Below, one piece after another: positions 1 to 14,591 of a DNA stretch of 64,000 nucleotides. Positions within the stretch are counted from its first letter, which is position 1. Each line of letters opens with the position of its first letter. The DNA comes from Enhydrobacter sp. GTDB taxonomy: Bacteria > Pseudomonadota > Alphaproteobacteria > Reyranellales > Reyranellaceae. The notes beneath the pieces are model-generated. The model was not told the DNA's origin and ran no database searches. It saw only the letters and a program-made list of their open reading frames with translations. The stretch is from contig NZ_CP126889.1 of NCBI RefSeq assembly GCF_030246845.1, positions 1,798,001 to 1,862,000 on the forward strand, written 5' to 3'. The translations under genes were made by a program, and so were the position numbers.

Positions 1-130
1 TCGGGAAGTCGACCTTGGGCAGCGGCGATACCGGCAGGGCGATGAAGCCCATGAGGCCGGCCAGCAGGATGCCGGCCGTGAGCAGCGTGGTCGCGACCGG
101 CCGGGCGATGAAGACGGCCGAGAAGCTCAC
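1..130 (-). CDS. mdtC: RND efflux inner-membrane subunit, MdtC-like (5' end only)
   Basis: This is the first 43 codons of a second RND permease; the rest lies beyond the left edge. It starts with GTG (128-130) overlapping the TGA of the upstream permease gene (127-129), a GTGA junction that implies translational coupling. The visible residues begin [20 protein letters not shown] and continue through a hydrophobic segment, the typical cytoplasmic N-terminus and first membrane helix of an AcrB/MdtC-type proton-driven exporter. Two permease genes in tandem behind one adaptor gene are the hallmark of MdtABC-type heteromeric pumps, so MdtC is the best name. The substrate cannot be told from sequence. 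Confidence 0.85.
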   Translation of the reverse strand, partial: MSFSAVFIARPVATTLLTAGILLAGLMGFIALPVSPLPKVDFP

Positions 131-3100
131 GGCTGGAAGCCCTCCGGCAGCTCGGTGGGCGTCGGTCCCTGCCCGTCCGCCAGCGGATGGGCCGGCGTGT
201 CGAGCGGCAGGCCGCGCAGGCGCCGGGCAATGCGGTCGAAGGCAAGGTAGATCACCGGCGTCGTGAAGAGCGTCAGCAACTGGCTCACGATCAGGCCGCC
301 GACGATGGTGAGGCCGAGCGGATGACGCAGCTCCGAGCCGGTGCCGGTGCCGAGCATCAGCGGCAGCGCGCCGACCAGGGCGGCAATGGTGGTCATCAGG
401 ATGGGCCGGAAGCGCAGCAGGCAGGCCTGATGGATCGCCTCGAGCGGCGCCTTGCCCTCGTTGCGCTCGGCATCCAGGGCGAAGTCGATCATCATGATCG
501 CGTTCTTCTTGACGATGCCGATCAGCAGCACGATGCCGATGATGGCCACGACGCTGAGATCGTCGCCGGCGATCATCAGGGCCAGCAGCGCGCCGATGCC
601 GGCCGACGGCAGCGTCGACAGAATCGTGACCGGATGGATGTAGCTCTCGTAGAGCACGCCCAGCACGATGTAGACCGTGACGATGGCGGCCAGGATCAGC
701 ATGAGCTGGCTCCTGAGCGCCTTCTGGAAGGCGAGCGCCGCGCCCTGGAAGTGCGTCGAGATGGAGCGCGGCATGCCGATCTCCCTCTGCGCCGCCGTGA
801 CGGCGTCGACCGCGGCGCCGAGCGACGCGCCGGGCGCGAGGTTGAAGGAGATCGTGGTCGCGGGGAACTGGCTCAGCCGGTCGAGCCTGAGCGGCGCCGT
901 CTGCTCCTCGAAGGTCGCGATTGCCGACAGCGGCACCTGCTTGCCCGAGGTCGAGCCGGGAAGATAGAGCTTGTTCAGCGCATCGAGCGAGCGCGCCATC
1001 GACGGCTCGAGCTCGTAGATCACGCGGTACTGGTTGGACTGCGTGTAGACGGTCGAGACGATGCGCTGGCCGAACGCGTCATAGAGCAGGTTGTCGACCG
1101 TGGCGGCGGTGATGCCGAAGCGCGCCGCCGCGTCGCGGTCGATCTTGATGAACATGGCGAGCCCCTGGTTCTGCAGCTCGCTGGTCACGTCGACGAGCTC
1201 GGGAATCTGCGCCATGCGCTGCACCAGCCGCGGGACCCAGGTGTCGAAGTCCTTGGGGTTGGGGCTTTCCAGCACGAACTGGTACTGGGTGCGGCTCACC
1301 GTCGAATCGATCGTGAGGTCCTGCGACGGCTGCATGTAGATCTGGATGCCCTGGACCGACGCGGTCTCGCGCACGATGCGGCGGATGATCTGGCTCGCGG
1401 TCAGGGAGCGCGCGTCGCGCGGCTTGAGGTTGATCAGCATGCGCCCCGAGTTGAGCGTGGGGTTGCTGCCGTCGACGCCGACGAAGGAGCTGAGGCTCTC
1501 GACGTCGGGGTCCTTCAGGATGGCCTCGGCCAGCGCCTGCTGACGCTCGCGCATGGCGTCGAAGGAGACGGTTTGCGGTGCCTCGGTGACGGCCTGGATC
1601 AGGCCATTGTCCTGGACGGGGAAGAAGCCCTTGGGAATGGCGACATAGAGCGCCGCCGTCAGCACGACGGTCGCCACGGCCACGAGGAGGGTGAGCGTTT
1701 GATGGCGGAAGACGACGACGAGGCCGCGGTCGTAGAGATCGATCAGCCGGCCGAACCAGCGGGCTCCCAGCGCCTGCGCCTCCGGATGGGCGGAGACCGC
1801 CGCCGGCTGCTGTCCCGCCGCGGACCGGCGCTGGCCGACATCGCGCCGGCGCAGGAGTTGGGCGCACATCATCGGCACCAGGGTCAGCGATACCACGGCC
1901 GAGATCAGGATGGTGACGGCCAGCGTGATCGCGAACTCGCTGAACAGCCGCCCCACCACGTCGCCCATGAACAGCAGCGGGATCAGCACGGCGATCAGCG
2001 AGACGGTGAGCGACACGACCGTGAAGGCGATCTGGCTCGAGCCCTTCAATGCCGCCTCGAACGGCTCGTCGCCCTCCTCGATGTAGCGGGCGATGTTCTC
2101 GATCATGACGATCGCGTCGTCGACCACGAAGCCGGTCGCGATGGTGAGCGCCATGATCGACAGGTTGTTGAGCGAGAACCCGGCGAGATACATCACCGCC
2201 AGTGTGCCGACGAGCGACAGCGGCACCGACAGGCTGGGGATGATGGTGGCGCGCCAGTCGCCCAGGAACAGGAAGATGACCGCGACGACCAGCAGCACCG
2301 CGAAGGAGAGCTCGATCTGCACGTCGCGCACCGAGGCGCGGATGGTGACGGTGCGGTCGGTCAGCACCGACACGTCGATCGACGGCGGCAGCGTGTCGCG
2401 AAGCTGCGGCAGCAGCGCCTTGATGCTGTCGACCACGGCGATGACGTTGGCGCCGGGCTGGCGCTGCACGTTCACGATCACCGCCTGGTCGGTGTTCATC
2501 CAGGCGATCAACCGGTTGTTCTCCTGGCCGTCGTCGACCGTCGCCACGTCGGAGAGCCTGACCGGCGCGCCGTTGCGGTAGGCCACGATCACGTCGTTGA
2601 AGCGCTCGGGATCGGTGATCTGGTCGTTGGCGTTGATCGAGTAGCTGCGCGTCGGCCCGTCGAAATTGCCCTTGGGCGTGTTGACGTTGGCGTTGGTGAT
2701 GGTGGTGCGCAGGTCGTCGACATTGAGGCCGTAGGCGGCGAGCGCCGTCGGATTGGCGCGGATGCGGTAGCCCGGCTTCTGCCCGCCCTCGAGCGTGACC
2801 AGGCCGACACCGGCGACCTGCGAGATCTTCTGGCCGAGCCGCACATCGATCAGGTCGTAGACCTTGGTGAGCGGCTCGGTCTTCGACGTCACCGCGAGCG
2901 TCAGGATGGGCGCGTCCGCCGGATTGACCTTGGCGTAGATGGGCGGCGCCGGAAGGTCCGCCGGCAGCAGGTTGCCGGCGGCATTGATGGCCGCCTGCAC
3001 CTGCTGCTCGGCGATGTCGATGCCGAGCGACAGGCTGAACTGCAGCGTGATCGAGGACGCGCCGGCCGAGCTGGTCGAGGTCATCTGGTTCAGGCCCGGC

Positions 3101-3321
3101 ATCTGCCCGAACTGGCGCTCCAGCGGCGCGGTGACGGAGGACGTCATCACCTCGGGGCCGGCGCCGGGATAGAGCGTCAGCACGCGGATGGTCGGATAGT
3201 CGACCTGCGGCAGCGCGGCGAGCGGCAGGAACCGGTAGGCGATCAGGCCGGCCAGCATGATCGCCACCATCAGGAGGGACGTGCCGACCGGCCGCTCGAC
3301 GAAGATGCGCGACGGATTCAT
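127..3321 (-). CDS. mdtB: RND multidrug efflux inner-membrane permease, MdtB-like
   Basis: This 1064-residue protein has the full length of an RND (HAE1) permease. It opens [20 protein letters not shown], carries the large periplasmic porter loops, and shows the central membrane block around residues 340-480 with [11 protein letters not shown] (the GxxxDxAxxxxEN-type motif of helix 4). A second helix bundle near residues 860-1030 includes the [11 protein letters not shown] segment. It works in the inner membrane as a proton-driven antiporter with the periplasmic adaptor encoded 12 bp upstream and the downstream MdtC-like partner. No outer-membrane channel gene is in the window. A shared operon with mdtA and mdtC is inferred from spacing and overlap. 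Start is the ATG at 3319-3321. Confidence 0.95.
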   Translation of the reverse strand: MNPSRIFVERPVGTSLLMVAIMLAGLIAYRFLPLAALPQVDYPTIRVLTLYPGAGPEVMTSSVTAPLERQFGQMPGLNQMTSTSSAGASSITLQFSLSLGIDIAEQQVQAAINAAGNLLPADLPAPPIYAKVNPADAPILTLAVTSKTEPLTKVYDLIDVRLGQKISQVAGVGLVTLEGGQKPGYRIRANPTALAAYGLNVDDLRTTITNANVNTPKGNFDGPTRSYSINANDQITDPERFNDVIVAYRNGAPVRLSDVATVDDGQENNRLIAWMNTDQAVIVNVQRQPGANVIAVVDSIKALLPQLRDTLPPSIDVSVLTDRTVTIRASVRDVQIELSFAVLLVVAVIFLFLGDWRATIIPSLSVPLSLVGTLAVMYLAGFSLNNLSIMALTIATGFVVDDAIVMIENIARYIEEGDEPFEAALKGSSQIAFTVVSLTVSLIAVLIPLLFMGDVVGRLFSEFAITLAVTILISAVVSLTLVPMMCAQLLRRRDVGQRRSAAGQQPAAVSAHPEAQALGARWFGRLIDLYDRGLVVVFRHQTLTLLVAVATVVLTAALYVAIPKGFFPVQDNGLIQAVTEAPQTVSFDAMRERQQALAEAILKDPDVESLSSFVGVDGSNPTLNSGRMLINLKPRDARSLTASQIIRRIVRETASVQGIQIYMQPSQDLTIDSTVSRTQYQFVLESPNPKDFDTWVPRLVQRMAQIPELVDVTSELQNQGLAMFIKIDRDAAARFGITAATVDNLLYDAFGQRIVSTVYTQSNQYRVIYELEPSMARSLDALNKLYLPGSTSGKQVPLSAIATFEEQTAPLRLDRLSQFPATTISFNLAPGASLGAAVDAVTAAQREIGMPRSISTHFQGAALAFQKALRSQLMLILAAIVTVYIVLGVLYESYIHPVTILSTLPSAGIGALLALMIAGDDLSVVAIIGIVLLIGIVKKNAIMMIDFALDAERNEGKAPLEAIHQACLLRFRPILMTTIAALVGALPLMLGTGTGSELRHPLGLTIVGGLIVSQLLTLFTTPVIYLAFDRIARRLRGLPLDTPAHPLADGQGPTPTELPEGFQP

Positions 3322-3333
3322 GTCGCGACGGCG

Positions 3334-4557
3334 TTACTGGTTCGATTGCGCCGGACGTCCGGCGCCGCCCCTGGCCGGGCGGGCCTGGGCGTCCTCACGG
3401 CTATCGCCCGGCGCGGCGGCGACCGGTCGCGCCGGAACGCGGATCTTGGAGCCCGCGCGCAGACGGTCGGTGCCGTCGACCACCACCCGGTCGTTGAGCG
3501 CCAGCCCTTTCGCTATGGCGATCTTCTCGCCGTCGCTGACGCCCGTCTCGACGACCGCGATCTCGACCGTGTCGTCGGCCTTGACGCGATAGACAAACGT
3601 GCCCGGTTGTCCCCTCTGGATCGCCGCCACCGGCACCACCAGCGCGTCCCGCACCGTGTCCACCAGAAGCCGGATATTGACGAACTGGTTGGGAAAGAGC
3701 GCTTCGTCCTTGTTGTCGAACATCGCCCGGAGCTTCACCGTGCCGGTGGTCGTATCGATCTGATTGTCGGTGGTGGCGAGCTTTCCCACGCCCAGCTCGA
3801 CCTTCTGCGCGCGATCGAGCGCCGTCACCTGCAGCGTGGCGCCTTCGCGCAGGCGCTTGCGCACCGCAGGCAGCGCATCCTCGGGAATGGGGAACAGCAC
3901 CGACATGGGTTGCATCTGGGTGATGACGCAGATGCCGGTGGCGTCGCCCATCGAGACATAGTTGCCAGGATCGACCAGGCGCAGCCCGATCCTGCCGTCG
4001 GTCGGCGCCACGATCCGCGTGTAGACGAGGTTGAGCTTGGCCGAGTCCACGGCCGCCCGGTCCGTCACCAGCGTGGCTTCGTACTGCCGCACCAGGGCGG
4101 CCTGGGTGTCGTAGGTCTGCCGGGCGACCGAATCCTGCGCCACCAGCTTGCGGTAGCGCTCGAGGTCGAGCTGCGCGTTCTTGAGGAGCGCCTGGTCCTT
4201 CTCCAGCGTGCCGATGGCCTGCTGGAGGGCGACCTCGTAGGGCCGGGGATCGACGACCGCCAGCAGGTCGCCCTTCTTGACCGCCTGGCCCTCGGTGAAG
4301 GCGACCTGGACGAGCTGGCCCGTGATCTGCGTCTTCACGGTGACGGTCGCAAGCGGCGTGACCGTCCCCAGCGCGCTGTCGACGATCGGAATGTCGCCCT
4401 TCACGACCGTCGCCAGGCCCACGGTGACGGCCTGGCTCGCGGCGGTGCGGTTGCCCCGGTTCGGGGGCGCGGAGCCCGAATGGCTGAAATACCACGCGGC
4501 GCCGACGACGACCGCGAGCCCCACGCCGATCCCTAGCAGGGTGCGCCGTCGATTCAT
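3334..4557 (-). CDS. mdtA: RND efflux periplasmic adaptor (membrane fusion protein), MdtA-like
   Basis: This 407-residue HlyD/MFP-family adaptor has an N-terminal hydrophobic anchor (about residues 8-24). The lipoyl-like half motif lies near residues 75-105 (TVKTQITGQLVQV, then KKGDLLAVVDPRPYE), followed by a coiled-coil hairpin (about 110-165) and a beta-barrel domain. The C-terminus is Arg/Pro/Ala-rich and poorly conserved. It bridges the MdtB/C permeases to an outer-membrane channel. It is the first gene of the mdtABC unit, with 12 bp to mdtB. The 130 bp separating it from thiC contain a GC-rich hairpin but no clear promoter that I can defend. Confidence 0.93.
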   Translation of the reverse strand: MNRRRTLLGIGVGLAVVVGAAWYFSHSGSAPPNRGNRTAASQAVTVGLATVVKGDIPIVDSALGTVTPLATVTVKTQITGQLVQVAFTEGQAVKKGDLLAVVDPRPYEVALQQAIGTLEKDQALLKNAQLDLERYRKLVAQDSVARQTYDTQAALVRQYEATLVTDRAAVDSAKLNLVYTRIVAPTDGRIGLRLVDPGNYVSMGDATGICVITQMQPMSVLFPIPEDALPAVRKRLREGATLQVTALDRAQKVELGVGKLATTDNQIDTTTGTVKLRAMFDNKDEALFPNQFVNIRLLVDTVRDALVVPVAAIQRGQPGTFVYRVKADDTVEIAVVETGVSDGEKIAIAKGLALNDRVVVDGTDRLRAGSKIRVPARPVAAAPGDSREDAQARPARGGAGRPAQSNQ

Positions 4558-4645
4558 CGCCCGATGAGCCCCAAAAGCAGGTCCTTTCCGCTATACGCAG
4601 GGACTGCTCGGAGTCTCCCCCAGCCGCGAGGGGGGCGCAAGGCGA

Positions 4646-4681
4646 CCGGCCGGTCCGGCTGGCTTGTCCGGGACCGGCCGG
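4646..4681 (-). terminator. GC-rich hairpin just downstream of thiC (possible terminator)
   Basis: There is a perfect 11-bp inverted repeat, CCGGCCGGTCC (4646-4656) and its complement (4671-4681), with a 14-nt loop, starting 8 bp past the thiC stop codon. No T-tract follows on the minus strand, so intrinsic termination is uncertain. It may be a 3'-end stabiliser or work with Rho. Confidence 0.45.
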
Positions 4682-4688
4682 AACCTGA

Positions 4689-6680
<1,992 letters not shown>

Positions 6681-6802
6681 CTGCATCCTAGCCCGAACCG
6701 CCGCGGGAAAAAACCCGGTCCCGGCCGCCACCCGAATCACCTCTTGTCATCCGCTCCGTCAACCATAATATCAGAACTCGAATATCAGCGAGGAGCATTG
6801 CG

Positions 6803-7273
6803 ATGTCCGCCCGCCGCATTAGCTACCAGGAGTTCACGAAGACCGCCCCCGCCGCGCAGGCGGCTCTGCTGGCCATGGGAAAAGCCGTCGAGCAGACCGA
6901 CCTCGACAAGCAGCTCGTGGAGCTGGTGAAGCTGCGCGTATCGCAGATCAACAATTGCGCCTTCTGCCTGCAAATTCACCTGACCGCCGCGCGGCGGATC
7001 GGGGTGCCGCAGGAAAAGCTCGACCTGGTGGCCACCTGGGAGGAGGCGGGCATCTTCACGGCCCGAGAATGCGCGGCGCTCGCCTGGGCCGAGCGACTGG
7101 CCAGGCTTGCCGGCCATTCGGTCTCCGACGCCGCCTACGCGGCGGCGCGCGAGCATTTCGGCGAGGACGAGCTCATGTGGCTGAGCGTCGCCATCGCCAA
7201 CATCAACGCCTGGAATCGGCTCGGCGCGGCCTTTCGCTTCATCCCGCCGATCGCAAAACAGGCCGCAGCCTGA
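6803..7273 (+). CDS. Carboxymuconolactone decarboxylase / AhpD-like protein
   Basis: This 156-residue protein has an AhpD-like fold. Its core has NNCAFCLQIHLTAAR, i.e. the CxxC pair and downstream His of AhpD-type alkylhydroperoxidases, so it is probably a redox-active peroxidase or disulfide reductase. The rest (AALAWAERLARLAG, WLSVAIANINAWNRL) matches the family pattern. A GAGGAG-like ribosome-binding site precedes the ATG at 6803. It is divergent from thiC and convergent with the histidine kinase, whose stop lies 4 bp away. The physiological substrate is unknown. Confidence 0.88.
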   Translation: MSARRISYQEFTKTAPAAQAALLAMGKAVEQTDLDKQLVELVKLRVSQINNCAFCLQIHLTAARRIGVPQEKLDLVATWEEAGIFTARECAALAWAERLARLAGHSVSDAAYAAAREHFGEDELMWLSVAIANINAWNRLGAAFRFIPPIAKQAAA

Positions 7274-7277
7274 AAGG

Positions 7278-8627
7278 TCAGACGGGCCGCAACGTCAGGG
7301 TGAAGACGGCTCCCCCTTCCGGCCGGTTCGCCACCGTCACGCTCCCGCCGTGTGCTTCGGCCACGCGTGCCACGATGGCAAGGCCCAGGCCGCGACTCTC
7401 GGCCCTGGCGCGATCGCGACGCCAGAAGCGGCGGAAGATCGATTCGCGGTCGGCCTCGGCGATTCCCGGTCCGTCGTCGAGCACGCGCACGGTTCCGTCC
7501 TTGCCGATCTCCACCTCGATCGACACGCCTGACGGGGTATGCCGGATGGCATTCTCGATCAGGTTACGGACGGCGCGAAACAGCGCCTCGGCCTGGCCGT
7601 GCACCCAGACCGGGCCGGACTCGCCGGTCAACGCTATTGTCTTCGACATTTCGACAGCCAGCGGCGCCATGAAGCTCACTGCGTCGGCGCAGACGGCATG
7701 GAGATCGGCTTCAGCCTCCTTTCCGACGACAAATGTCTCCAGCTCGGCAATGTCGAGGACCTGGTTGACGGTGTGCGTCATGTCGACGAGGTCGGTGCGC
7801 AAGGCGTTTCGCACCGGACCTGGATCGAGCGAGTCGACGCGCGCACGCACGATGGCGAGCGGCGTGCGCAGCTCGTGCGCCATGTCGGCGGTGAAGTCCC
7901 GTTGCGTGCGCAGGCCCCTTTCGAGACGATCGAGGGCATGGTTCACCGCTCGGACCAACGGCGCGATCTCGCTCGGCATGGTCTGTTCGGGCAAGCGCAG
8001 CTCGGTCCGCTGCGGCCCGATCGCCGCCGCTGTCGTCGAGGCTTCGCGGACCGGCTTCAACGCCCGGCGGAAGATCAGGATGTCGATCAGCAGCAAGGCC
8101 AGGAGGATGGGAAAGGTGATCCAGGCGACGCGCGGATAGAACGACCTGACGACATCGTCGACAATGACGTCGCGATGCGCCAGGTCCTGCCCGACCTGGA
8201 TCGACACCAGCCTCTCGCCGATCGGCCGCACGACCGTCACACCGAACAAGGTCGAGGCGCCGCCGCCGCGGGTGGACCACTGGCCGACCGACGTCTCGTC
8301 GGGCGCGAACAGCGCCCTACCGTCGGCACGCGATGAGAACAGCACGCGCCGCTGCGCGTCGAGGATGGCGAAGGCGTAAAGGCCATAGCTTGGCGAATAG
8401 AGCGGCCGCGCCTCGGCCGGAATATCGAGGACGAGCTTGCCGTCGGGATTCAGGCGCAGGAAGGTCGAGATCGTCTGCGCCTCGGCGCGCAAGGAATCCC
8501 GCAACAGGTCGTTGGCTGCCTGGTTCAGCAGCCAGTGAAGCGCCAGCGGCATCAGGATCGATGTTGCCGCAAGCGCCAGCACATGCAGCACGACGATGCG
8601 TGCGATGATCGAGCGGAAGCGGATCAT
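7278..8627 (-). CDS. Two-component sensor histidine kinase
   Basis: This 449-residue inner-membrane kinase has an N-terminal membrane helix (about 10-33), a periplasmic sensor of about 120 residues resembling the 2CSK_N type, and a second helix near 165-185. A HAMP-like linker and the H-box DFTADMAHELRTPLAIV follow, with the phospho-accepting His near residue 250. The ATPase domain shows an N-box (NLIENAIRHTP), G1 (DDGPGIAEAD), an F-box and G2 (GLGLAIV). It is co-directional with and 9 bp behind its response regulator, so it is almost certainly the partner kinase. The architecture resembles QseC/TctE-type sensors. The signal is unknown. Confidence 0.95.
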   Translation of the reverse strand: MIRFRSIIARIVVLHVLALAATSILMPLALHWLLNQAANDLLRDSLRAEAQTISTFLRLNPDGKLVLDIPAEARPLYSPSYGLYAFAILDAQRRVLFSSRADGRALFAPDETSVGQWSTRGGGASTLFGVTVVRPIGERLVSIQVGQDLAHRDVIVDDVVRSFYPRVAWITFPILLALLLIDILIFRRALKPVREASTTAAAIGPQRTELRLPEQTMPSEIAPLVRAVNHALDRLERGLRTQRDFTADMAHELRTPLAIVRARVDSLDPGPVRNALRTDLVDMTHTVNQVLDIAELETFVVGKEAEADLHAVCADAVSFMAPLAVEMSKTIALTGESGPVWVHGQAEALFRAVRNLIENAIRHTPSGVSIEVEIGKDGTVRVLDDGPGIAEADRESIFRRFWRRDRARAESRGLGLAIVARVAEAHGGSVTVANRPEGGAVFTLTLRPV

Positions 8628-8636
8628 CGCCCCTTC

Positions 8637-9314
8637 CTAGGATTTGTCCTCGGCCATCAGATAGCCCACGCCGCGGACCGTATGGATCTTCACCGTGGCC
8701 CCGGCGTCGACCAGCAGCTTGCGCAGGCGATGGACGTAGACCTCGACCGCGTTCGATGCGACCTCGCCAGAAAGGCCGAACAGGTGGTCCTCGAACAGCC
8801 GCTTGGGCGCCACGTTGCCGCCGCGGCGCAGAAGGATCTCGAGCACCGCAGTCTCGCGGGCCGGAAAAGTGCGCACCGTGCCGTCGACGAGGACCTGCCG
8901 CCCTTCCGTGTCGAGCGCGATATTGCCGAAGGTGAGCAGGCGTCCCAGCAGATTGCCCGGGCGACGCAGCAGGGCCTGCAGGCGGGCCACCAGCTCCTCC
9001 ATCGCGAACGGCTTGGCGAGATAGTCGTCGGCGCCTTCACGCAAGCCGGTGACCCGATCGGTGATGGCATCGCGGGCAGTCAGCACCAGCACGGGCGTCG
9101 CGTCGCCGCCGCGTCTCATCTCGCGCAGCAAGGCGAGGCCGTCCTCGTCCGGCAAACCGAGGTCCAGCACGACGGCGGCGAAATTCATCGCGCCGAGCGC
9201 ACGCCGCGCATCCGCGACAGTGCCGACCGAATCCGCCGCCAGGCCGCCCTGCGACAGCCCCTTGGTCAGGAGCGGCACCAGCTCCGGGTTGTCCTCGACG
9301 AGAAGCACTCTCAT
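8637..9314 (-). CDS. OmpR/PhoB-family response regulator
   Basis: This 225-residue protein has a receiver domain (1-115: acidic residues in LLVEDNPE, phospho-Asp in VVLDLGLPDEDG, Thr in VLTARD, Lys in DYLAKPF) and a winged-helix DNA-binding domain (about 125-222, ending in VYVHRLRKLLV and TVRGVGYLM). It is the first gene of the two-gene operon with the histidine kinase. No target sites could be recognised; neighbouring genes give only weak hints. Confidence 0.96.
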   Translation of the reverse strand: MRVLLVEDNPELVPLLTKGLSQGGLAADSVGTVADARRALGAMNFAAVVLDLGLPDEDGLALLREMRRGGDATPVLVLTARDAITDRVTGLREGADDYLAKPFAMEELVARLQALLRRPGNLLGRLLTFGNIALDTEGRQVLVDGTVRTFPARETAVLEILLRRGGNVAPKRLFEDHLFGLSGEVASNAVEVYVHRLRKLLVDAGATVKIHTVRGVGYLMAEDKS

Positions 9315-9437
9315 GGATCGGCGCAGCCGCTTTGCCGCGGCTCCGCCGGCACTCTAGCACGCAATCACGGACGAGACCTGCCCGGCTCGATCGGACGGAT
9401 GCTTGACCGGCGCGCGAGGCGCCGGGAAAAGGGGGCG

Positions 9438-10235
9438 ATGCCCTCTTCGGACGACTTCATCGATCTCGGCGATCGGACGCTGCGTCTGCGCCGGCTCTCG
9501 CCGCGACGAACGGACGGGCTCGACCGCACGACGCTCGTCTTCCTGCACGAGGGGCTGGGCTGCATCGAGATGTGGCGCGACTTTCCGCAGAAGCTTTGTG
9601 ACGCCACGATGTGCTCCGGCATTGTCTACGACCGCACCGCCTACGGCCGGTCGAGCCCCTGGCCGGCCGATCCGGGCGTCCGCTACATGGAGATCGAGGC
9701 GGACATCGTGCTGCCCAGGCTGCTGGCCGCGACCGGGATCGAGGACTGCGTGCTGATCGGCCACAGCGACGGCGGCACGATCGCGCTCAACTACGCCGCC
9801 GCCGATCCCGAGCCGTTGCGCGCCGTGGCCACGCTCGCCGCCCACGCCGTCAACGAGCCGATCTGCGTCGAACGGATCGTGGAGGCGCAGGCGGCCTTCG
9901 CCTCGGGCGATCTGCGGCAGCGATTGGCGAAATATCACGGCGACAACGTCGACCGCGCCTTCCATCTCTGGGCCGACGCGTGGGCCTCGCCCGGCTTCGA
10001 GCCGATGGATGCCAATGGTCGGCTGCCCGGCGTGCAGGTGCCGCTGCAGGCGATCCAGGGCGAGGACGACGAGTACGGCACCGAGCTGCAGCTCGGCATC
10101 ATCGCGGGCAAGGTCGGCGGCTACTGCGAGACGCGGCTGGTGCCGGCCTGCGGTCACAGCCCGCACCTGCAGCAGCCGGCCTATGTGCTGGCCGAAATGA
10201 GCCGCTTCATCGCACCGCTGGCGCTGGTCGGCTGA
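9438..10235 (+). CDS. Alpha/beta hydrolase
   Basis: This 265-residue alpha/beta-hydrolase-fold protein shows FLHEGLGC (oxyanion-hole region), the nucleophile elbow GHSDGGT (Ser near residue 110), a candidate acid in QGEDDEYG and a catalytic His in ACGHSPH near the C-terminus. This is a complete Ser-Asp-His arrangement of an esterase, lipase or C-C hydrolase. The ATG at 9438 is chosen for its purine-rich leader (aaaaggggg); longer in-frame readings overlap the divergent response-regulator gene. It converges with and abuts the TPR-like gene (stop at 10235 against stop at 10236). The substrate cannot be inferred. Confidence 0.88.
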   Translation: MPSSDDFIDLGDRTLRLRRLSPRRTDGLDRTTLVFLHEGLGCIEMWRDFPQKLCDATMCSGIVYDRTAYGRSSPWPADPGVRYMEIEADIVLPRLLAATGIEDCVLIGHSDGGTIALNYAAADPEPLRAVATLAAHAVNEPICVERIVEAQAAFASGDLRQRLAKYHGDNVDRAFHLWADAWASPGFEPMDANGRLPGVQVPLQAIQGEDDEYGTELQLGIIAGKVGGYCETRLVPACGHSPHLQQPAYVLAEMSRFIAPLALVG

Positions 10236-11213
10236 CTAGAGGCGCTTGAGTTCGCTGGTCGCCGCCCAGTTGAGCTCCGAGACGGTCGGGCAGCGCGCCT
10301 GGGTGAGCTGGAACTGCTCGCGCGCCCGCTGGCGTTCGCCGCGGCGCAGCGCCTCCATGCCGACGAAGAATGCCGCGGGGCATCGGCCGTTGGTGCGCTT
10401 GGCCGACTCGTCCGACTCCGCCACGACCTCGAGCTGAATCGGGCTCAGCCGGCCGAAGAGAAAATTCACGATCGGCCCCGGCCATTCGGAGAGATCTTCC
10501 CGTCCGAGCTCGGCGCGCAGCACGGCGCGCGAATCCTGGCGGGTATGGACCTGCGCGGCATAGCGCCAGAGCAGCGCCGGCAGGCGCCGGGCGAGCGTGC
10601 GGCGTCCGACCAGCGCGCCGCTGAAGTCGTCGGCCGCCTGGTCGAAGTTGCCGAGATTGAAATTGGCATGGCCGCGATAATAGAAGGCGGCGCGCCGTTC
10701 GGCCTCGTTCGAGGAGGCCGCAAGAGCCGCATCGAGCAGGCCGAGGGCGCGCCTGAACTCGGCGATCTGCATGTTGACCTGGGCCTGCGCGATCGTCAGC
10801 CAGGGATCGCCGGGCTTGCGCTGCAGCCCGTATTCGAGCGTTCTGAGCGCGGCGGCGCGATCGCCACCGCCGGCCAGCTCGGGCTGCGTGCTGGACAGCA
10901 CGACCTGCCAGACGGCCGGCAGGAGCTTGACCATCTCGGCCACGTCCTTCTGGCTGTCGGCCTCGCGGCCGGCCTTGCTCAACTGGAAGGCGCGGATGCT
11001 GAGATAGACGGTCCGGTCGACCGGCGAAAGCTGGCTGGCGGACAGGATGCGGTTCAGCGTCTCGAGCGGCGGGTTGCGCGCATCGGACGCATGGCCGAAA
11101 TCGCGCACCGGCGGATCCCAGTCGCGACTGCTGTTGTACTGGGCGGCGCCATCGCCCGCGGCTGCCACGAGGACGATCAGAGCGCCCCAAATGCAGCGTA
11201 TTTTCCAGGCCAT
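10236..11213 (-). CDS. Exported TPR-like protein of unknown function
   Basis: This 325-residue protein has a signal peptide (hydrophobic residues 7-20, AAAGDGAAQ cleavage region). The mature part is helical, with tetratricopeptide-like repeats in the middle (for example FYYRGHANFNLGNFDQAADDF and the flanking helices at about 120-215). Two late cysteines (GRCPAAFF, QARCPTV) could form a disulfide. It is predicted periplasmic; TPR folds mediate protein-protein contacts. It is monocistronic, divergent from acnA with about 110 bp between the two starts. I do not recognise a specific family. Confidence 0.75.
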   Translation of the reverse strand: MAWKIRCIWGALIVLVAAAGDGAAQYNSSRDWDPPVRDFGHASDARNPPLETLNRILSASQLSPVDRTVYLSIRAFQLSKAGREADSQKDVAEMVKLLPAVWQVVLSSTQPELAGGGDRAAALRTLEYGLQRKPGDPWLTIAQAQVNMQIAEFRRALGLLDAALAASSNEAERRAAFYYRGHANFNLGNFDQAADDFSGALVGRRTLARRLPALLWRYAAQVHTRQDSRAVLRAELGREDLSEWPGPIVNFLFGRLSPIQLEVVAESDESAKRTNGRCPAAFFVGMEALRRGERQRAREQFQLTQARCPTVSELNWAATSELKRL

Positions 11214-11323
11214 GGGTCAATCTCGCACACTGTCGGTCGGCCCGCATCCGCCGATTGCCTGCGCCCTTCCCTGCCCCTATTTTGCGACCGAATTTTGCCC
11301 GAACCGATCGCAGGAGAACCGTC

Positions 11324-14008
<2,685 letters not shown>

Positions 14009-14036
14009 GGCCCGTCCGTCGAGGGAAGGACAGGAC

Positions 14037-14591
14037 ATGGCGGCGGGGCTGGCGCGCCATTTCGTCGCCATGGCGCGCAACAATGCCTGGGCAAACCATC
14101 GCCTGCTCTCGGCCTGCGATGGCCTGACGCCGGAGGAATTCGCGGCCCCGCGCACGAGCTTCTTCCCGTCGCTGCGCGCCACGCTGAACCACATTCTTTG
14201 GGTCGATACCTACTATATCGACGCGCTCGAGCGCGACCCGACGGTGCTCGAGCGCTATGGCGACCCGCCGCCCGATTTTGCCGACGCCGCGTCGCTTTAC
14301 GATGCTCAACGCGCGAGCGATCGCCGTCTGCTGGCCTTTTGCGAACGCCAGACCGAAGCCACGCTTGGCGACGGCCTGGTGCTACCGCGACCCGATCGCA
14401 CGCCGCCGCCCTCCAGCGTCGCCTCCATCCTCGAGCATCTCTTCCAGCACCAGATCCATCACCGCGGCCAGGCGCATGCGATGCTGGCGGGAACCCGGGT
14501 GAAGCCGCCGCAGCTCGACGAGTTCTTCCTGGCCGGCGAGGCGCATCTGCGGCGCGACGAGCTGCGCGCGCTCGGCCTGCCCGAGTGCTGA
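14037..14591 (+). CDS. DinB-family metal-dependent protein
   Basis: This 184-residue four-helix DinB/YfiT-like protein carries the usual three metal-ligand histidines: one in TLNHILWVD and two in FQHQIHHRGQAHAML. The family includes bacillithiol- or mycothiol-type thiol transferases and many uncharacterised stress proteins. The start (14037) follows a GGACAGGAC leader 28 bp after acnA. Its TGA overlaps the ATG of the next gene (TGATG), implying translational coupling with the VOC/hydrolase fusion. The biochemical role is unknown. Confidence 0.85.
   Translation: MAAGLARHFVAMARNNAWANHRLLSACDGLTPEEFAAPRTSFFPSLRATLNHILWVDTYYIDALERDPTVLERYGDPPPDFADAASLYDAQRASDRRLLAFCERQTEATLGDGLVLPRPDRTPPPSSVASILEHLFQHQIHHRGQAHAMLAGTRVKPPQLDEFFLAGEAHLRRDELRALGLPEC

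Noticed and set aside
187..4536. A 1449-residue plus-strand open frame across mdtA and mdtB
   Set aside because: Also a GC-driven shadow with low-complexity composition opposite two clear genes.
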